Source: Prevotella sp. DNF00663 (GTDB lineage Bacteria; Bacteroidota; Bacteroidia; Bacteroidales; Bacteroidaceae). From it: 64,000 nt of DNA. Shown here piece after piece: positions 19,129 through 27,557 of this stretch (position 1 is its first letter; each line of letters starts with the position of its first letter). Below the pieces are notes generated by a model, which was not told where the DNA came from, did no database searches, and saw nothing but the letters and a program-made list of their open reading frames with translations. Location: NCBI RefSeq assembly GCF_001553265.1, contig NZ_KQ960620.1, forward strand, positions 46,028-110,027, given 5' to 3'. Position numbers and translations under genes: made by a program.

Positions 19129-19179
19129 AAAGTTGGGCGGAGATTCCTTTTAAGTTCAAAAGGTTTCCGCTCAACTTTT
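19129..19179 (-). terminator. Terminator of ppdK
   Basis: AAAGTTGGGCGGAGATTCCTTTT and AAAAGGTTTCCGCTCAACTTT form a long stem with a few wobbles on the minus strand, 18 bases past the ppdK stop. Confidence 0.65.
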
Positions 19180-19197
19180 ATTTAGTTCTTTCTTTCT

Positions 19198-21921
19198 TTA
19201 TGCTTCTTCCACTGCTGCCTGCGCCGCCGAAAGTCTTGCAATAGGCACTCTATAGGGAGAACAGCTAACATAATCGAGTCCTACGCGATGGCAGAATTTA
19301 ACAGAGGATGGTTCACCACCATGTTCACCACAAATACCACATTTCAGTTCAGGACGGGTATTGCGTCCCTTTTGAACTGCCATATCAATGAGTTGGCCAA
19401 CACCGACTTGATCTAATACTTGGAATGGATCTACTTTCAATATTTTCTTATCTAAGTAGACCGGTAAGAATGTGGCGATGTCATCACGGCTATAACCGAA
19501 TGTCATTTGTGTCAAGTCGTTCGTACCAAAGCTAAAGTATTCAGCCTTCGTTGCGATGGTTTCAGCTGTTAAAGCTGCTCGCGGAATCTCAATCATAGTT
19601 CCAACTTTGAATGGAACTTCTACATTCTCTTGCTCAAATAACTCCTTAGCCACTTTACGAATAACCCTTTCTTGCTCATCGAATTCATTTACTATACCGA
19701 TCAAGGGAACCATAATTTCTGGATGAGGATCCAAGCCTTCTCGTTTTAGTTGGATTGCAGCACCAAGGATAGCACGAGTCTGCATCGCTGTAATTTCAGG
19801 ATAAGTGTTTCCAAGGCGACAACCACGATGTCCTAACATAGGATTATGTTCGCTGAGGGAGTTGACACGTTGTTGTATCGTCTGTACAGAAACTCCCATC
19901 TCTTCGGCCATAATCTTTTGTCCTTCAATATCGTGAGGTACGAATTCGTGCAATGGAGGATCAAGTAAGCGGATATTAACCGGACAACCATCCATAGCTT
20001 TTAAGATGCCATAGAAATCTTGTTTTTGGAAAGGAAGAAGTTTTTCAAGTGCTTTCTCACGTCCTTCAGTGTTCTCAGCCAAAATCATCTCACGCATAGC
20101 TTTGATCTTTTCATTCTCGAAGAACATGTGCTCTGTACGGCACAGACCAATACCTACTGCACCAAACTGTCTAGCAATCTCAGCATCATGTGGGGTGTCG
20201 GCATTGGTACGAACAACCAATTTCGTATATTTATTGCACAACGCCATCAAATTCGCAAAATCACCTGTGATTTCTGCAGGCTTTGTCTGAACTTCACCTA
20301 AATATACCTCACCTGTACTTCCGTTTAGTGAAATGTAATCACCTTCGCGCAAAGTGATACCATCAATCTCTAATGTGCGCTCTTTATAATCGATATTGAT
20401 GCCACCGGCACCAGATACACAACATTTACCCATTCCGCGAGCTACGACGGCAGCATGGCTTGTCATACCTCCGCGAGCAGTGAGAATTCCTTCTGCAGCA
20501 CTCATTCCTGCTAAATCTTCGGGGCTGGTCTCTATTCTAACCATAATAATCTTATGTCCCTCTGCGCTCCATCTAGCAGCATCGTCTGCAAAGAATACAA
20601 TTTGTCCACAGGCAGCACCCGGAGACGCTGGTAATCCTCGTGTTAACACCTTGGCTTGAGCTAGAGACAACTTGTCGAAGACCGGATGTAAGAGTTCGTC
20701 CAGCTTAATGGGCTCACAGCGCTGCAAAGCTGTTTTCTCATCAATCTCACCCTCTTTCAAAAGATCCATGGCTATTTTAACCATTGCCATACCTGTACGT
20801 TTGCCATTTCTTGTTTGCAAGAACCATAATTTACCTTCTTGAACAGTAAATTCCATATCTTGCATGTCATGGTAATGTTTTTCCAACTTCTCTTGGATGG
20901 TATTTAGCTGAGCATAGATTTCAGGCATTGTCTCTTCCATCGAAGGATACTTCGTGGCTCTAGTCTCTTCATCAATTTCCTGAAGTTTTGCCCAATTTTT
21001 AGAACCCGCCAAAGTAATCTGTTGAGGAGTTCTGATACCTGCAACCACATCTTCTCCTTGTGCATTTACTAGATATTCTCCATTGAATACATTCTCTCCT
21101 GTAGCTGCATCACGGCTAAAACATACACCGGTGGCACTAGTATCGCCCATGTTTCCGAACACCATAGCCATAACAGAAACGGCCGTACCCCATTCTTGAG
21201 GAATTCCCTCCATCTTACGGTAAAGAATTGCTCTTTCATTCATCCAACTATCAAATACAGCACAGATAGCACCCCATAATTGAGCCATTGGATCTGTTGG
21301 GAAATCTTTGCCAGTACGCTGTTTGATGGCAAATTTAAACAATTCTACCAATTGCTTCAGCTCTTCAACGGTTAATTCATTATCCAGCGTGATACCACGT
21401 TGACGTTTTACATCCATGATAATAGCTTCGAATGGGTCGATGTCTTCCTTGTTTACAGGCTTCATGCCTAATACAACATCACCATACATTTGGACAAAGC
21501 GACGATAGCTGTCGTATGCAAAACGTTCATTTTGAGTTTTCTTGGCAAGCCCTTCAACCACTTCGTCATTGAGTCCCAAATTCAAGATCGTATCCATCAT
21601 GCCGGGCATAGATGCACGAGCACCAGAACGGACACTGACCAATAAAGGATTTTGAGGATCACCAAATTTAGAGTTCATCAATGATTCTATGTGATGAACA
21701 GATTGTTCTACTTCTGCTTTTAGTAGTTCAACAACAGCTTCTCGGCCTTTTTCAAAGTATTCATTACAAACATCAGTGGTAATTGTGAATCCGGGAGGGA
21801 CAGGAATACCAATTAAGTTCATTTCTGCCAAGTTGGCACCTTTACCACCAAGCAGGTTCCTCATGTCCGCCTTACCTTCAGCTTTTCCATTACCAAAAGT
21901 GTAAACTCTTTTTTTAGTCAT
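19198..21921 (-). CDS. ppdK: Pyruvate, phosphate dikinase
   Basis: 907 residues, full length. The N-terminal ATP-grasp domain starts KRVYTFGNG and includes LLGGKGANLAEM. The phosphohistidine swivel domain carries GGMTSHAAVVARGMGKCCVSG (catalytic His). The C-terminal PEP/pyruvate barrel has GLCRTEHMFFE, EIMVPLIG and CGICGEHGGEP. It interconverts PEP + AMP + PPi with pyruvate + ATP + Pi, giving a reversible, PPi-linked glycolytic step typical of anaerobes. It is monocistronic with its own promoter and terminator. Confidence 0.97.
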   Translation of the reverse strand: MTKKRVYTFGNGKAEGKADMRNLLGGKGANLAEMNLIGIPVPPGFTITTDVCNEYFEKGREAVVELLKAEVEQSVHHIESLMNSKFGDPQNPLLVSVRSGARASMPGMMDTILNLGLNDEVVEGLAKKTQNERFAYDSYRRFVQMYGDVVLGMKPVNKEDIDPFEAIIMDVKRQRGITLDNELTVEELKQLVELFKFAIKQRTGKDFPTDPMAQLWGAICAVFDSWMNERAILYRKMEGIPQEWGTAVSVMAMVFGNMGDTSATGVCFSRDAATGENVFNGEYLVNAQGEDVVAGIRTPQQITLAGSKNWAKLQEIDEETRATKYPSMEETMPEIYAQLNTIQEKLEKHYHDMQDMEFTVQEGKLWFLQTRNGKRTGMAMVKIAMDLLKEGEIDEKTALQRCEPIKLDELLHPVFDKLSLAQAKVLTRGLPASPGAACGQIVFFADDAARWSAEGHKIIMVRIETSPEDLAGMSAAEGILTARGGMTSHAAVVARGMGKCCVSGAGGINIDYKERTLEIDGITLREGDYISLNGSTGEVYLGEVQTKPAEITGDFANLMALCNKYTKLVVRTNADTPHDAEIARQFGAVGIGLCRTEHMFFENEKIKAMREMILAENTEGREKALEKLLPFQKQDFYGILKAMDGCPVNIRLLDPPLHEFVPHDIEGQKIMAEEMGVSVQTIQQRVNSLSEHNPMLGHRGCRLGNTYPEITAMQTRAILGAAIQLKREGLDPHPEIMVPLIGIVNEFDEQERVIRKVAKELFEQENVEVPFKVGTMIEIPRAALTAETIATKAEYFSFGTNDLTQMTFGYSRDDIATFLPVYLDKKILKVDPFQVLDQVGVGQLIDMAVQKGRNTRPELKCGICGEHGGEPSSVKFCHRVGLDYVSCSPYRVPIARLSAAQAAVEEA

Positions 21922-22014
21922 GTTAAAATGGAGTTATTTAATTATTGTTTTTATTATTCGTTTTATATTATAAGGTCAAACGCGTCAAGTTTGCACTCTC
22001 ATGTAATTCTTTTG

Positions 22015-22045
22015 CAAATATAGCGTAAAAATATAAATGTACAAA
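22015..22045 (-). promoter_or_regulatory. Promoter of ppdK
   Basis: Minus-strand TTTG (22042-22045) and TATATTTG (22015-22022) with a 19-base spacer, an exact match to the Bacteroidota consensus. It leaves a leader of about 85 bases. The 21922-22238 gap otherwise holds only this promoter and the divergent -7 box at 22182. Confidence 0.75.
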
Positions 22046-22181
22046 GAATAGAGTCTCAAATTTGTAATCTCTACATTACATTTTTGCTGTTTCCGCAAAC
22101 AGATAACCTTCTTATTATTCAATTCTTTATAAAATCCTATTTAAAAAGGATTAACTTCCTAATTCTAAATAGAATTACAGC

Positions 22182-22189
22182 TATCTTTG
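22182..22189 (+). promoter_or_regulatory. -7 element for the thioredoxin gene
   Basis: TATCTTTG, 49 bases before the ATG at 22239. No clear upstream TTTG. Confidence 0.5.
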
Positions 22190-22238
22190 CCTTTATGAAT
22201 TTAAAGAATTATCAATCTAAATGAAAGGATTCAAATAA

Positions 22239-22715
22239 ATGAAAACAAAAATTGTATTAATAATAATGGCTGTAGCGTTTACATTTGTTGGTTGTAATAC
22301 CTCCCCTCGTTCAGTAAAAAATGTAGCACAGCAAGTAGAGTCGAAAGAGAATTCTGAGAAAGCTGTACAAAGTCTAACCGCTCAAGAATTCAAGAATAAA
22401 GTCATGGATTATGAGAACGATAAACAATGGAAGTTTAAAGGTGACAAGCCAGCAATTATAGATTTTTATGCGACATGGTGCGGGCCTTGCAAAATGATGT
22501 CTCCCATTTTGGAACAGCTTGCAACCAAATATAAAGGACGTATCAATGTTTATCAGATTGATATAGATAAAGAGCAAGAGCTTGCTACACAGTTTGGTAT
22601 ACAGTCGATACCGACTTTTCTCATGATACCTAAAACCGGACAACCACAAATGATAGTAGGGGCACATAATCAGGCAGAGTTTGACCAAATTATAATGAAT
22701 GTTTTACTAAAGTGA
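22239..22715 (+). CDS. Thioredoxin-fold lipoprotein
   Basis: 158 residues. A signal peptide with lipobox (FTFVGCN, Cys at about 19) anchors the protein to a membrane. A linker follows, then a thioredoxin fold from about residue 55 with FYATWCGPCKMMSP (active-site CGPC) and cis-Pro in IPTFLMIP. It is expected to act as a periplasmic thiol-disulfide reductant or oxidant. It is a single gene with its own -7 box, and no disulfide partner is adjacent. Confidence 0.88.
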   Translation: MKTKIVLIIMAVAFTFVGCNTSPRSVKNVAQQVESKENSEKAVQSLTAQEFKNKVMDYENDKQWKFKGDKPAIIDFYATWCGPCKMMSPILEQLATKYKGRINVYQIDIDKEQELATQFGIQSIPTFLMIPKTGQPQMIVGAHNQAEFDQIIMNVLLK

Positions 22716-22870
22716 TGGTTACTGCTGATGTGAACTTCTTATCGGTTACTAGATATCGTATATAAAATAGGTACATATTGTTAGAAACGCATGTTCTTGT
22801 CAACGAAGTTTAATAGACTGTCTAAGTTTATTAAGTTATGTTATAAAACATACATATAACTGCACTATAC

Positions 22871-22902
22871 TTTGATATATTAAAAGATATAGTCTATATT
22901 TG
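22871..22902 (+). promoter_or_regulatory. Consensus promoter in the thioredoxin-nupG gap
   Basis: TTTG (22871-22874), 20-base spacer, TATATTTG (22895-22902). The expected start of transcription is near 22909. No ORF of useful size follows before a terminator. Confidence 0.7.
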
Positions 22903-22908
22903 CACTGT

Positions 22909-22975
22909 GTTTTTCATGGTATTAGATTATTAAGGTTAATAAAGATTGGTTGTCGTGAGACAATCAATTTTTTTT
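22909..22975 (+). ncRNA. Candidate small RNA or terminated leader upstream of nupG
   Basis: A transcript from the promoter at 22871-22902 would run about 67 bases and end at a strong intrinsic terminator: ATTGGTTGTC (22945-22954) pairs with GACAATCAAT (22959-22968) around GTGA, followed by seven Ts. The only ORF is a 5-codon ATG-GTA-TTA-GAT-TAT-TAA. Downstream, nupG has a separate TATCTTTG box at 23009. It could be a free-standing small RNA or a leader whose terminator gates nupG. The body (GTATTAGATTATTAAGGTTA) reminds me of leaders in other Bacteroidales, but I cannot verify that here. Nothing else is seen between 22716 and 22870. Confidence 0.55.
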
Positions 22976-23008
22976 GTTTTATTCTTATTGTAATTGGTTG
23001 ATTTACCT

Positions 23009-23016
23009 TATCTTTG
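23009..23016 (+). promoter_or_regulatory. -7 element for nupG
   Basis: TATCTTTG, 24 bases before the ATG at 23041. Its TTG would be the start of a longer reading frame, so the promoter argues for the ATG at 23041. Confidence 0.55.
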
Positions 23017-23040
23017 CAACAAAGTAAATCAATAACACAG

Positions 23041-24285
23041 ATGAATTTAAAAATACGTTTGGCACTGATGAACTTTTTGGAGTTCGCAGTGTGGGGGGCT
23101 TATCTGACTTCCATGGGAACCTATCTCGTAAATATTGGGATGGCTCAAAGCATAGGGTGGTTTTATGCAATACAAGGTGTTGTTTCTATATTTATGCCTG
23201 CATTGATAGGTATTATTGCTGATAGATGGATATCTGCCCAACGCTTATTAGGATTTTGTCACTTGATTGCCGGAGCTTTGATGTTGAGTGTTGCTACCAC
23301 ACAAAATCATGTTTTTTTATTATATTCCTTGAGTGTTGCGTTTTACATGCCAACCTTGGCATTAAGCAATTCTGTTGCATATTCTGCCTTAACGCAGGCA
23401 AATATGGATACTGTAAAAGCTTTCCCTCCCATACGTATCTTTGGAACTATCGGATTTATTTGTACGATGTGGTTGGTAGATTTAATGGGGTTCCAATCCA
23501 ATCAGTACCAATTTGTAACATCGGGCGTATTTAGTCTAATCTTATTCCTATATACATTTTCATTGCCTGCTTGCCCTGTTAGTAAAGGTGATGATAAGAA
23601 AAGCTTGGTCGATGCCTTTGGATTACGTGCATTTACTTTGTTCAAGCAGCGTAAGATGGCTATCTTCTTTATCTTCTCAATGTTGCTTGGTGTAAGTTTG
23701 CAGATAACCAACGGCTTTGCCAATCCTTTTATCCACAGCTTTAAACCGATGGATTTATATGCAGATACTTTCGGGGTAAGCCATGCTAATATGCTTATTT
23801 CTCTTTCACAGATTAGCGAAACATGCTGTATTCTTCTCATTCCGTTCTTCATGAAGAAGTATGGAATCAAAAATGTTATGCTTATAGCCATGTTTGCTTG
23901 GGTTTTGCGCTTTGGTCTTTTTGCGTATGGAAATCCCGGCAATGGTGTATGGATGTTTGTTTTGTCCATGATAGTTTATGGAGTGGCTTTCGACTTCTTT
24001 AATATTTCGGGCTCGCTATTTGTCGATAAGTCTACAGATCCGGCACTCCGTTCGAGCGCCCAAGGACTTTTTATGCTCATGACTAATGGAATTGGGGCTA
24101 CGATAGGAACTTTATCGGCACAGGCTGTGGTCGATCATTTTACACATGAACTAAAGAAGTTTGATGAAGTATTTGTTGTCGGTGATTGGCAATCTTGTTG
24201 GTTGATTTTTGCCGGCTATGCATTGTTGGTTGGTGTATGCTTTGCTTTGATTTTTAAACCGCAGCCGAAGGAGGTACATGAATAA
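23041..24285 (+). CDS. nupG: Nucleoside:H+ symporter, NupG/XapB type
   Basis: 414 residues with 12 predicted membrane segments. The N terminus MNLKIRLALMNFLEFAVWG and the loop IGIIADRWISAQRLLG, which carries the MFS D-R motif, match the nucleoside permease family. It imports nucleosides across the inner membrane with protons. I chose ATG 23041 rather than the in-frame TTG at 23014 because that TTG lies inside the -7 box. The next gene overlaps its end by 8 bases, so nupG opens a six-gene operon. Confidence 0.88.
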   Translation: MNLKIRLALMNFLEFAVWGAYLTSMGTYLVNIGMAQSIGWFYAIQGVVSIFMPALIGIIADRWISAQRLLGFCHLIAGALMLSVATTQNHVFLLYSLSVAFYMPTLALSNSVAYSALTQANMDTVKAFPPIRIFGTIGFICTMWLVDLMGFQSNQYQFVTSGVFSLILFLYTFSLPACPVSKGDDKKSLVDAFGLRAFTLFKQRKMAIFFIFSMLLGVSLQITNGFANPFIHSFKPMDLYADTFGVSHANMLISLSQISETCCILLIPFFMKKYGIKNVMLIAMFAWVLRFGLFAYGNPGNGVWMFVLSMIVYGVAFDFFNISGSLFVDKSTDPALRSSAQGLFMLMTNGIGATIGTLSAQAVVDHFTHELKKFDEVFVVGDWQSCWLIFAGYALLVGVCFALIFKPQPKEVHE

Positions 24286-24841
24286 GACTGAAATTATCTT
24301 TAAAAACATATCGGAGATAATTGGAACAAAAGATAAAGGACTTCTTGTCTTGGTAGATAAGGCCGAAGAATATCTGTTGTCAATAACATGTGAACGATAT
24401 GACATGCAACTCTTCGACCTTTATTTCACAAAAGGCAAGATGTCGGAGCGTATGTTGCCTGCCGTTTTATGGAATATCATCAGTTCCGATCAATCCAATG
24501 CCTTTGAATTGTTAATATTAGATGTTGTGGATGGACAGTATATGACCGTATTGAATAATGTGGAGACATTAGACCAATATGCTATAAGAGCTACAGATGG
24601 AGTCCTTTTGGCTTATATGGCTAGACTTCCTATCAATATAGATACTAATCTTTGGGAGCGCCAAAGGGTGCCATACAATCCCAATGGAAATGGAGTGGCA
24701 CTCCCTGTGAATGTCATTAGTACTCCTATGCTTAAGGAAGCATTAGAGCGTGCTATTCGCGATGAGGATTATAAACTCGCCTCTAATCTTAGCGAAGAGT
24801 TGAAAAGGCGTACCGATATAACTGATGATTCAAATAAATAA
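24278..24841 (+). CDS. Bifunctional nuclease (DUF151/BFN) domain protein
   Basis: 187 residues. The BFN fold covers about residues 1-140, including RMLPAVLWNIIS and the DGQYMTVLNN strand. A short C-terminal helix pair (LERAIRDEDYKLASNLSEELKRR) resembles the UvrB/UvrC interaction motif. Plant and Thermotoga relatives show DNase and RNase activity; the role in Bacteroidales is not established. A clear AAGGAGG lies 4 bases before the ATG, inside the nupG 3' end. Its stop is immediately next to the rsmE start. Confidence 0.75.
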   Translation: MNKTEIIFKNISEIIGTKDKGLLVLVDKAEEYLLSITCERYDMQLFDLYFTKGKMSERMLPAVLWNIISSDQSNAFELLILDVVDGQYMTVLNNVETLDQYAIRATDGVLLAYMARLPINIDTNLWERQRVPYNPNGNGVALPVNVISTPMLKEALERAIRDEDYKLASNLSEELKRRTDITDDSNK

Positions 24842-25572
24842 TGAAAGAATCTCATTTTTTTTATGTATCGACTCTTCCCGAAACGGAAGAGTTACCATTA
24901 GATGAAGCCCAACACGCAATACGCGTATTGCGCCTTAAAACAGGCGACCAATTATGGTTATTAGACGGAGTTGGTAATTTCTATCAAGCAGAAGTAACTT
25001 TGACAACATCGAAAAGATGTTTATTCCGAATACTTGATATGATTTCTCAACCTAAAGGTTGGTATGGAAGTATACATCTAGCCATTGCACCAACAAAGAA
25101 TATTGACCGTATGGAGTGGATGGTTGAGAAAGCTTGCGAAGTAGGTATTGACCATTTTTCTTTTTTACAATGCAAGTTTTCTGAGCGTAAAGTCTTGCGT
25201 ATAGACAGGCTTGAAAAAATTATGGTTTCGGCTGTTAAGCAGAGTAGGAAGTCCATGATGCCTACTATCAATGAACTATCTTCGTTTGAAGAGTTTATAA
25301 CCTCTCCTCGCAAAGGGCTTAAATTTATAGCACATTGTTACCCAGAAATAGAAAGAGAAGATTTCTTTAATATTTTACAGCAAACAGATGCGAATGAGGA
25401 TATTACAGTATTGATAGGGCCAGAGGGCGACTTCTCTATTGACGAGGTGAAGTTTGCTATGGACAATGGTTATAGTCCTATATCATTGGGGAATAGTCGG
25501 CTACGGACGGAAACGGCCGGACTGTATGCTGTTATGATGTCGCAATTGACTAAAAGAAATTTAGAAGTATGA
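24841..25572 (+). CDS. rsmE: 16S rRNA m3U1498 methyltransferase
   Basis: 243 residues. The N-terminal PUA-like part has EAQHAIRVLRLKTGDQLWLLDG. The SPOUT knot is marked by IGPEGDFSIDEVKFAM and SLGNSRLRTETAGLYAVM, the SAM-binding trefoil knot of the RsmE family. It methylates U1498 of 16S rRNA. Start and stop overlap with its neighbours by 1-4 bases, so it lies inside an operon. Confidence 0.93.
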   Translation: MKESHFFYVSTLPETEELPLDEAQHAIRVLRLKTGDQLWLLDGVGNFYQAEVTLTTSKRCLFRILDMISQPKGWYGSIHLAIAPTKNIDRMEWMVEKACEVGIDHFSFLQCKFSERKVLRIDRLEKIMVSAVKQSRKSMMPTINELSSFEEFITSPRKGLKFIAHCYPEIEREDFFNILQQTDANEDITVLIGPEGDFSIDEVKFAMDNGYSPISLGNSRLRTETAGLYAVMMSQLTKRNLEV

Positions 25573-26909
25573 AACATTTTAGGATTATCATAGGAGTATT
25601 ATTAGTGAATTTGCTATTATCTTGTTCGGATAGTAGCTATTTGAATCCTATTCCAGCAGAATCAAAAGCTTTAATAGCTATTAATCCTGCCAAGATGAGT
25701 GGCATTGATAATGTTATTGTTTTAAAGTCACTTCTTCACTTGAAGAAATTAGACAAGACGGGGATAGACCTTTCACAACGTATCCTGCTGTTTGAATCGC
25801 CTGATGGGAATTTAGGGGCATGCATGAAAATGCGAGATAAGGACGATTTTCTAAAAACATTGGACAATTTAAACGAGCAAGGAGTATGTAGCAAAGTACA
25901 ATCTTTCAGAGATTATAATTTTGCTGTGTTGAGAGATTCTTGGCTCGTAGGTTATTCTGATAAATCGCTTTTGATAATGGGACCTGTAACGGTATCTGGC
26001 CAAAGTCAAATGCGACAACAGATGGTAAAATATTTGAATCAAGATGAGGATGAAGGTATCTTGAGTAGTAAAATCTACGAGAAAATCGATTCACTGGAAG
26101 CTCCCATGTGCATGGTGGCACGGGCAGATGCCTTGCCTGAACAGTTGGTAGCCCCTCTGACTATCGGTATACCTAAAGGTGCTGATGCGTCAAGAGTTTA
26201 TATTTGTACAAATGTAGAGAAGCATGGAGAATGTTTATTCTTTGATGGGAAGCCGTTTGCATTTAATCGTAAGGTGAATGAGTCCTTACAAAACGCATTG
26301 GCTATTTATCGCCCAATCAAAGGCACATATGCGAATACCATGCATCCCGAAGATGCTATTGGCATCTTTATGGATGTGAATGGAGAAGCCTATTTACCTG
26401 TTTTGCAGAATAACAAGGGATTCCAAGTACTACTTTCCGGAATTAATTCGGCAATAGACATGAATAATATATTAAGGAGCATTGATGGTGAAATGACTTT
26501 GATAGGGAGGAATGATAAGGCAAGTCAAGGCATCTCATTAGTAGCCCAACTAGCTCATACAAAATGGTTAGCCGATGTTGATTATTGGAAACAGTCTTGT
26601 CCAGCAGGCAGTAGCATCGTCGATTGGCAGAAAGATGCATTCCATTTTTCTGATGGAAAGGCTGATTTCTACTTTGGAGTAACGCCTGATAAGCAATTCT
26701 ATAGTGGTAGTACACCAGAAAAGGCTTTATCTACCATCGCTAATCAAGAGAATAGACCGACAAGAAATGACCAACAGTTGTTTGCCGGACAACGCTTTGT
26801 CATGATGGTCAACCTTAATCATATTGGGACAGAAAAGGGTAATATGGTTGGGGATTTTATCAGTCCTATCTTTGGAAAGGTTAGCCAACTCGTTTATAGA
26901 ATCAAATAA
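25569..26909 (+). CDS. DUF4836-like lipoprotein
   Basis: 446 residues. The lipobox LLLSCSDSSY (Cys near residue 19) is followed by YLNPIPAESKALIAINPAKM, the opening typical of DUF4836 proteins in Bacteroidales. No enzyme motif is visible. It is probably an envelope lipoprotein of unknown function. It overlaps rsmE by 4 bases, and the ABC ATPase gene follows 3 bases later, so it may work with that exporter. Confidence 0.65.
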   Translation: MKHFRIIIGVLLVNLLLSCSDSSYLNPIPAESKALIAINPAKMSGIDNVIVLKSLLHLKKLDKTGIDLSQRILLFESPDGNLGACMKMRDKDDFLKTLDNLNEQGVCSKVQSFRDYNFAVLRDSWLVGYSDKSLLIMGPVTVSGQSQMRQQMVKYLNQDEDEGILSSKIYEKIDSLEAPMCMVARADALPEQLVAPLTIGIPKGADASRVYICTNVEKHGECLFFDGKPFAFNRKVNESLQNALAIYRPIKGTYANTMHPEDAIGIFMDVNGEAYLPVLQNNKGFQVLLSGINSAIDMNNILRSIDGEMTLIGRNDKASQGISLVAQLAHTKWLADVDYWKQSCPAGSSIVDWQKDAFHFSDGKADFYFGVTPDKQFYSGSTPEKALSTIANQENRPTRNDQQLFAGQRFVMMVNLNHIGTEKGNMVGDFISPIFGKVSQLVYRIK

Positions 26910-26912
26910 CCG

Positions 26913-27557
26913 ATGGAAAAAATCAAGTTTAGCAATGTCTTGCCACAAGTTTTTGCTAACAGAAGTGACATTCATTCTGATGTGTGGAAGCAGGATGTAG
27001 AATTTCAAAAGGGACATTTATACCTCCTAGAATCAGAAAGTGGTAAAGGAAAAAGCACCTTCTGCAGTTATATAGTTGGCTACCGGCATGATTATACTGG
27101 TGAAATTTCTTTTGATAATCGGTCTATCAGTGACTTTAAAATGAAAGATTGGGTAGAGCAAAGGAAATGTCATGTAAGCCATTTGTTTCAAGAATTGAGA
27201 CTCTTTCCAGAACTTACTGCTTATGAAAATGTAGAAATCAAGAATCATATTACCGCTTTTAAGACAGACGCCCAAATTCATGATTGGTTCGAACGTCTTG
27301 GAATTGTAGACAAGATGAATACTAAAGTTGGGCTTATGTCTTTTGGTCAACAACAGCGTGTAGCCTTTATAAGAGCTTTGGTTCAGCCATTTGATTTCTT
27401 ATTGGCAGACGAACCTATCAGTCATCTTGATGACAAGAATTCGACAATTATGGCTGAAATTATGTTAGAAGAAGCTAAGAAGCAAGGCGCGGGTATTATT
27501 GTTACCAGTATTGGAAAGCATATGGATATGAATTACGAAAGAGTTTTGAGATTATGA
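26913..27557 (+). CDS. ABC transporter ATP-binding protein, divergent Walker A and signature
   Basis: 214 residues in the LolD/MacB-like size range. Walker A reads ESESGKGKST, so the usual first Gly of G-x4-GK[ST] is Ser. The signature is MSFGQQQR instead of LSGGQ. Walker B is FLLADEPISHLD, with D-loop and catalytic Glu intact. ATP binding is therefore still plausible. It pairs with the FtsX-like permease encoded with a 4-base overlap. The substrate is unknown; lipoprotein or peptide export fits the neighbouring lipoprotein gene, but that is inference. Confidence 0.8.
   Translation: MEKIKFSNVLPQVFANRSDIHSDVWKQDVEFQKGHLYLLESESGKGKSTFCSYIVGYRHDYTGEISFDNRSISDFKMKDWVEQRKCHVSHLFQELRLFPELTAYENVEIKNHITAFKTDAQIHDWFERLGIVDKMNTKVGLMSFGQQQRVAFIRALVQPFDFLLADEPISHLDDKNSTIMAEIMLEEAKKQGAGIIVTSIGKHMDMNYERVLRL

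Noticed and set aside
22914..22934. A 5-codon ORF (MVLDY) in the candidate RNA
   Set aside because: Far too short and without a ribosome site; I list the region as a possible non-coding RNA instead. It could still be a leader peptide, but nothing in the sequence supports that.
23014..23040. TTG start extending nupG by nine residues
   Set aside because: The TTG is part of the TATCTTTG promoter element. The ATG at 23041 gives the normal NupG N terminus.
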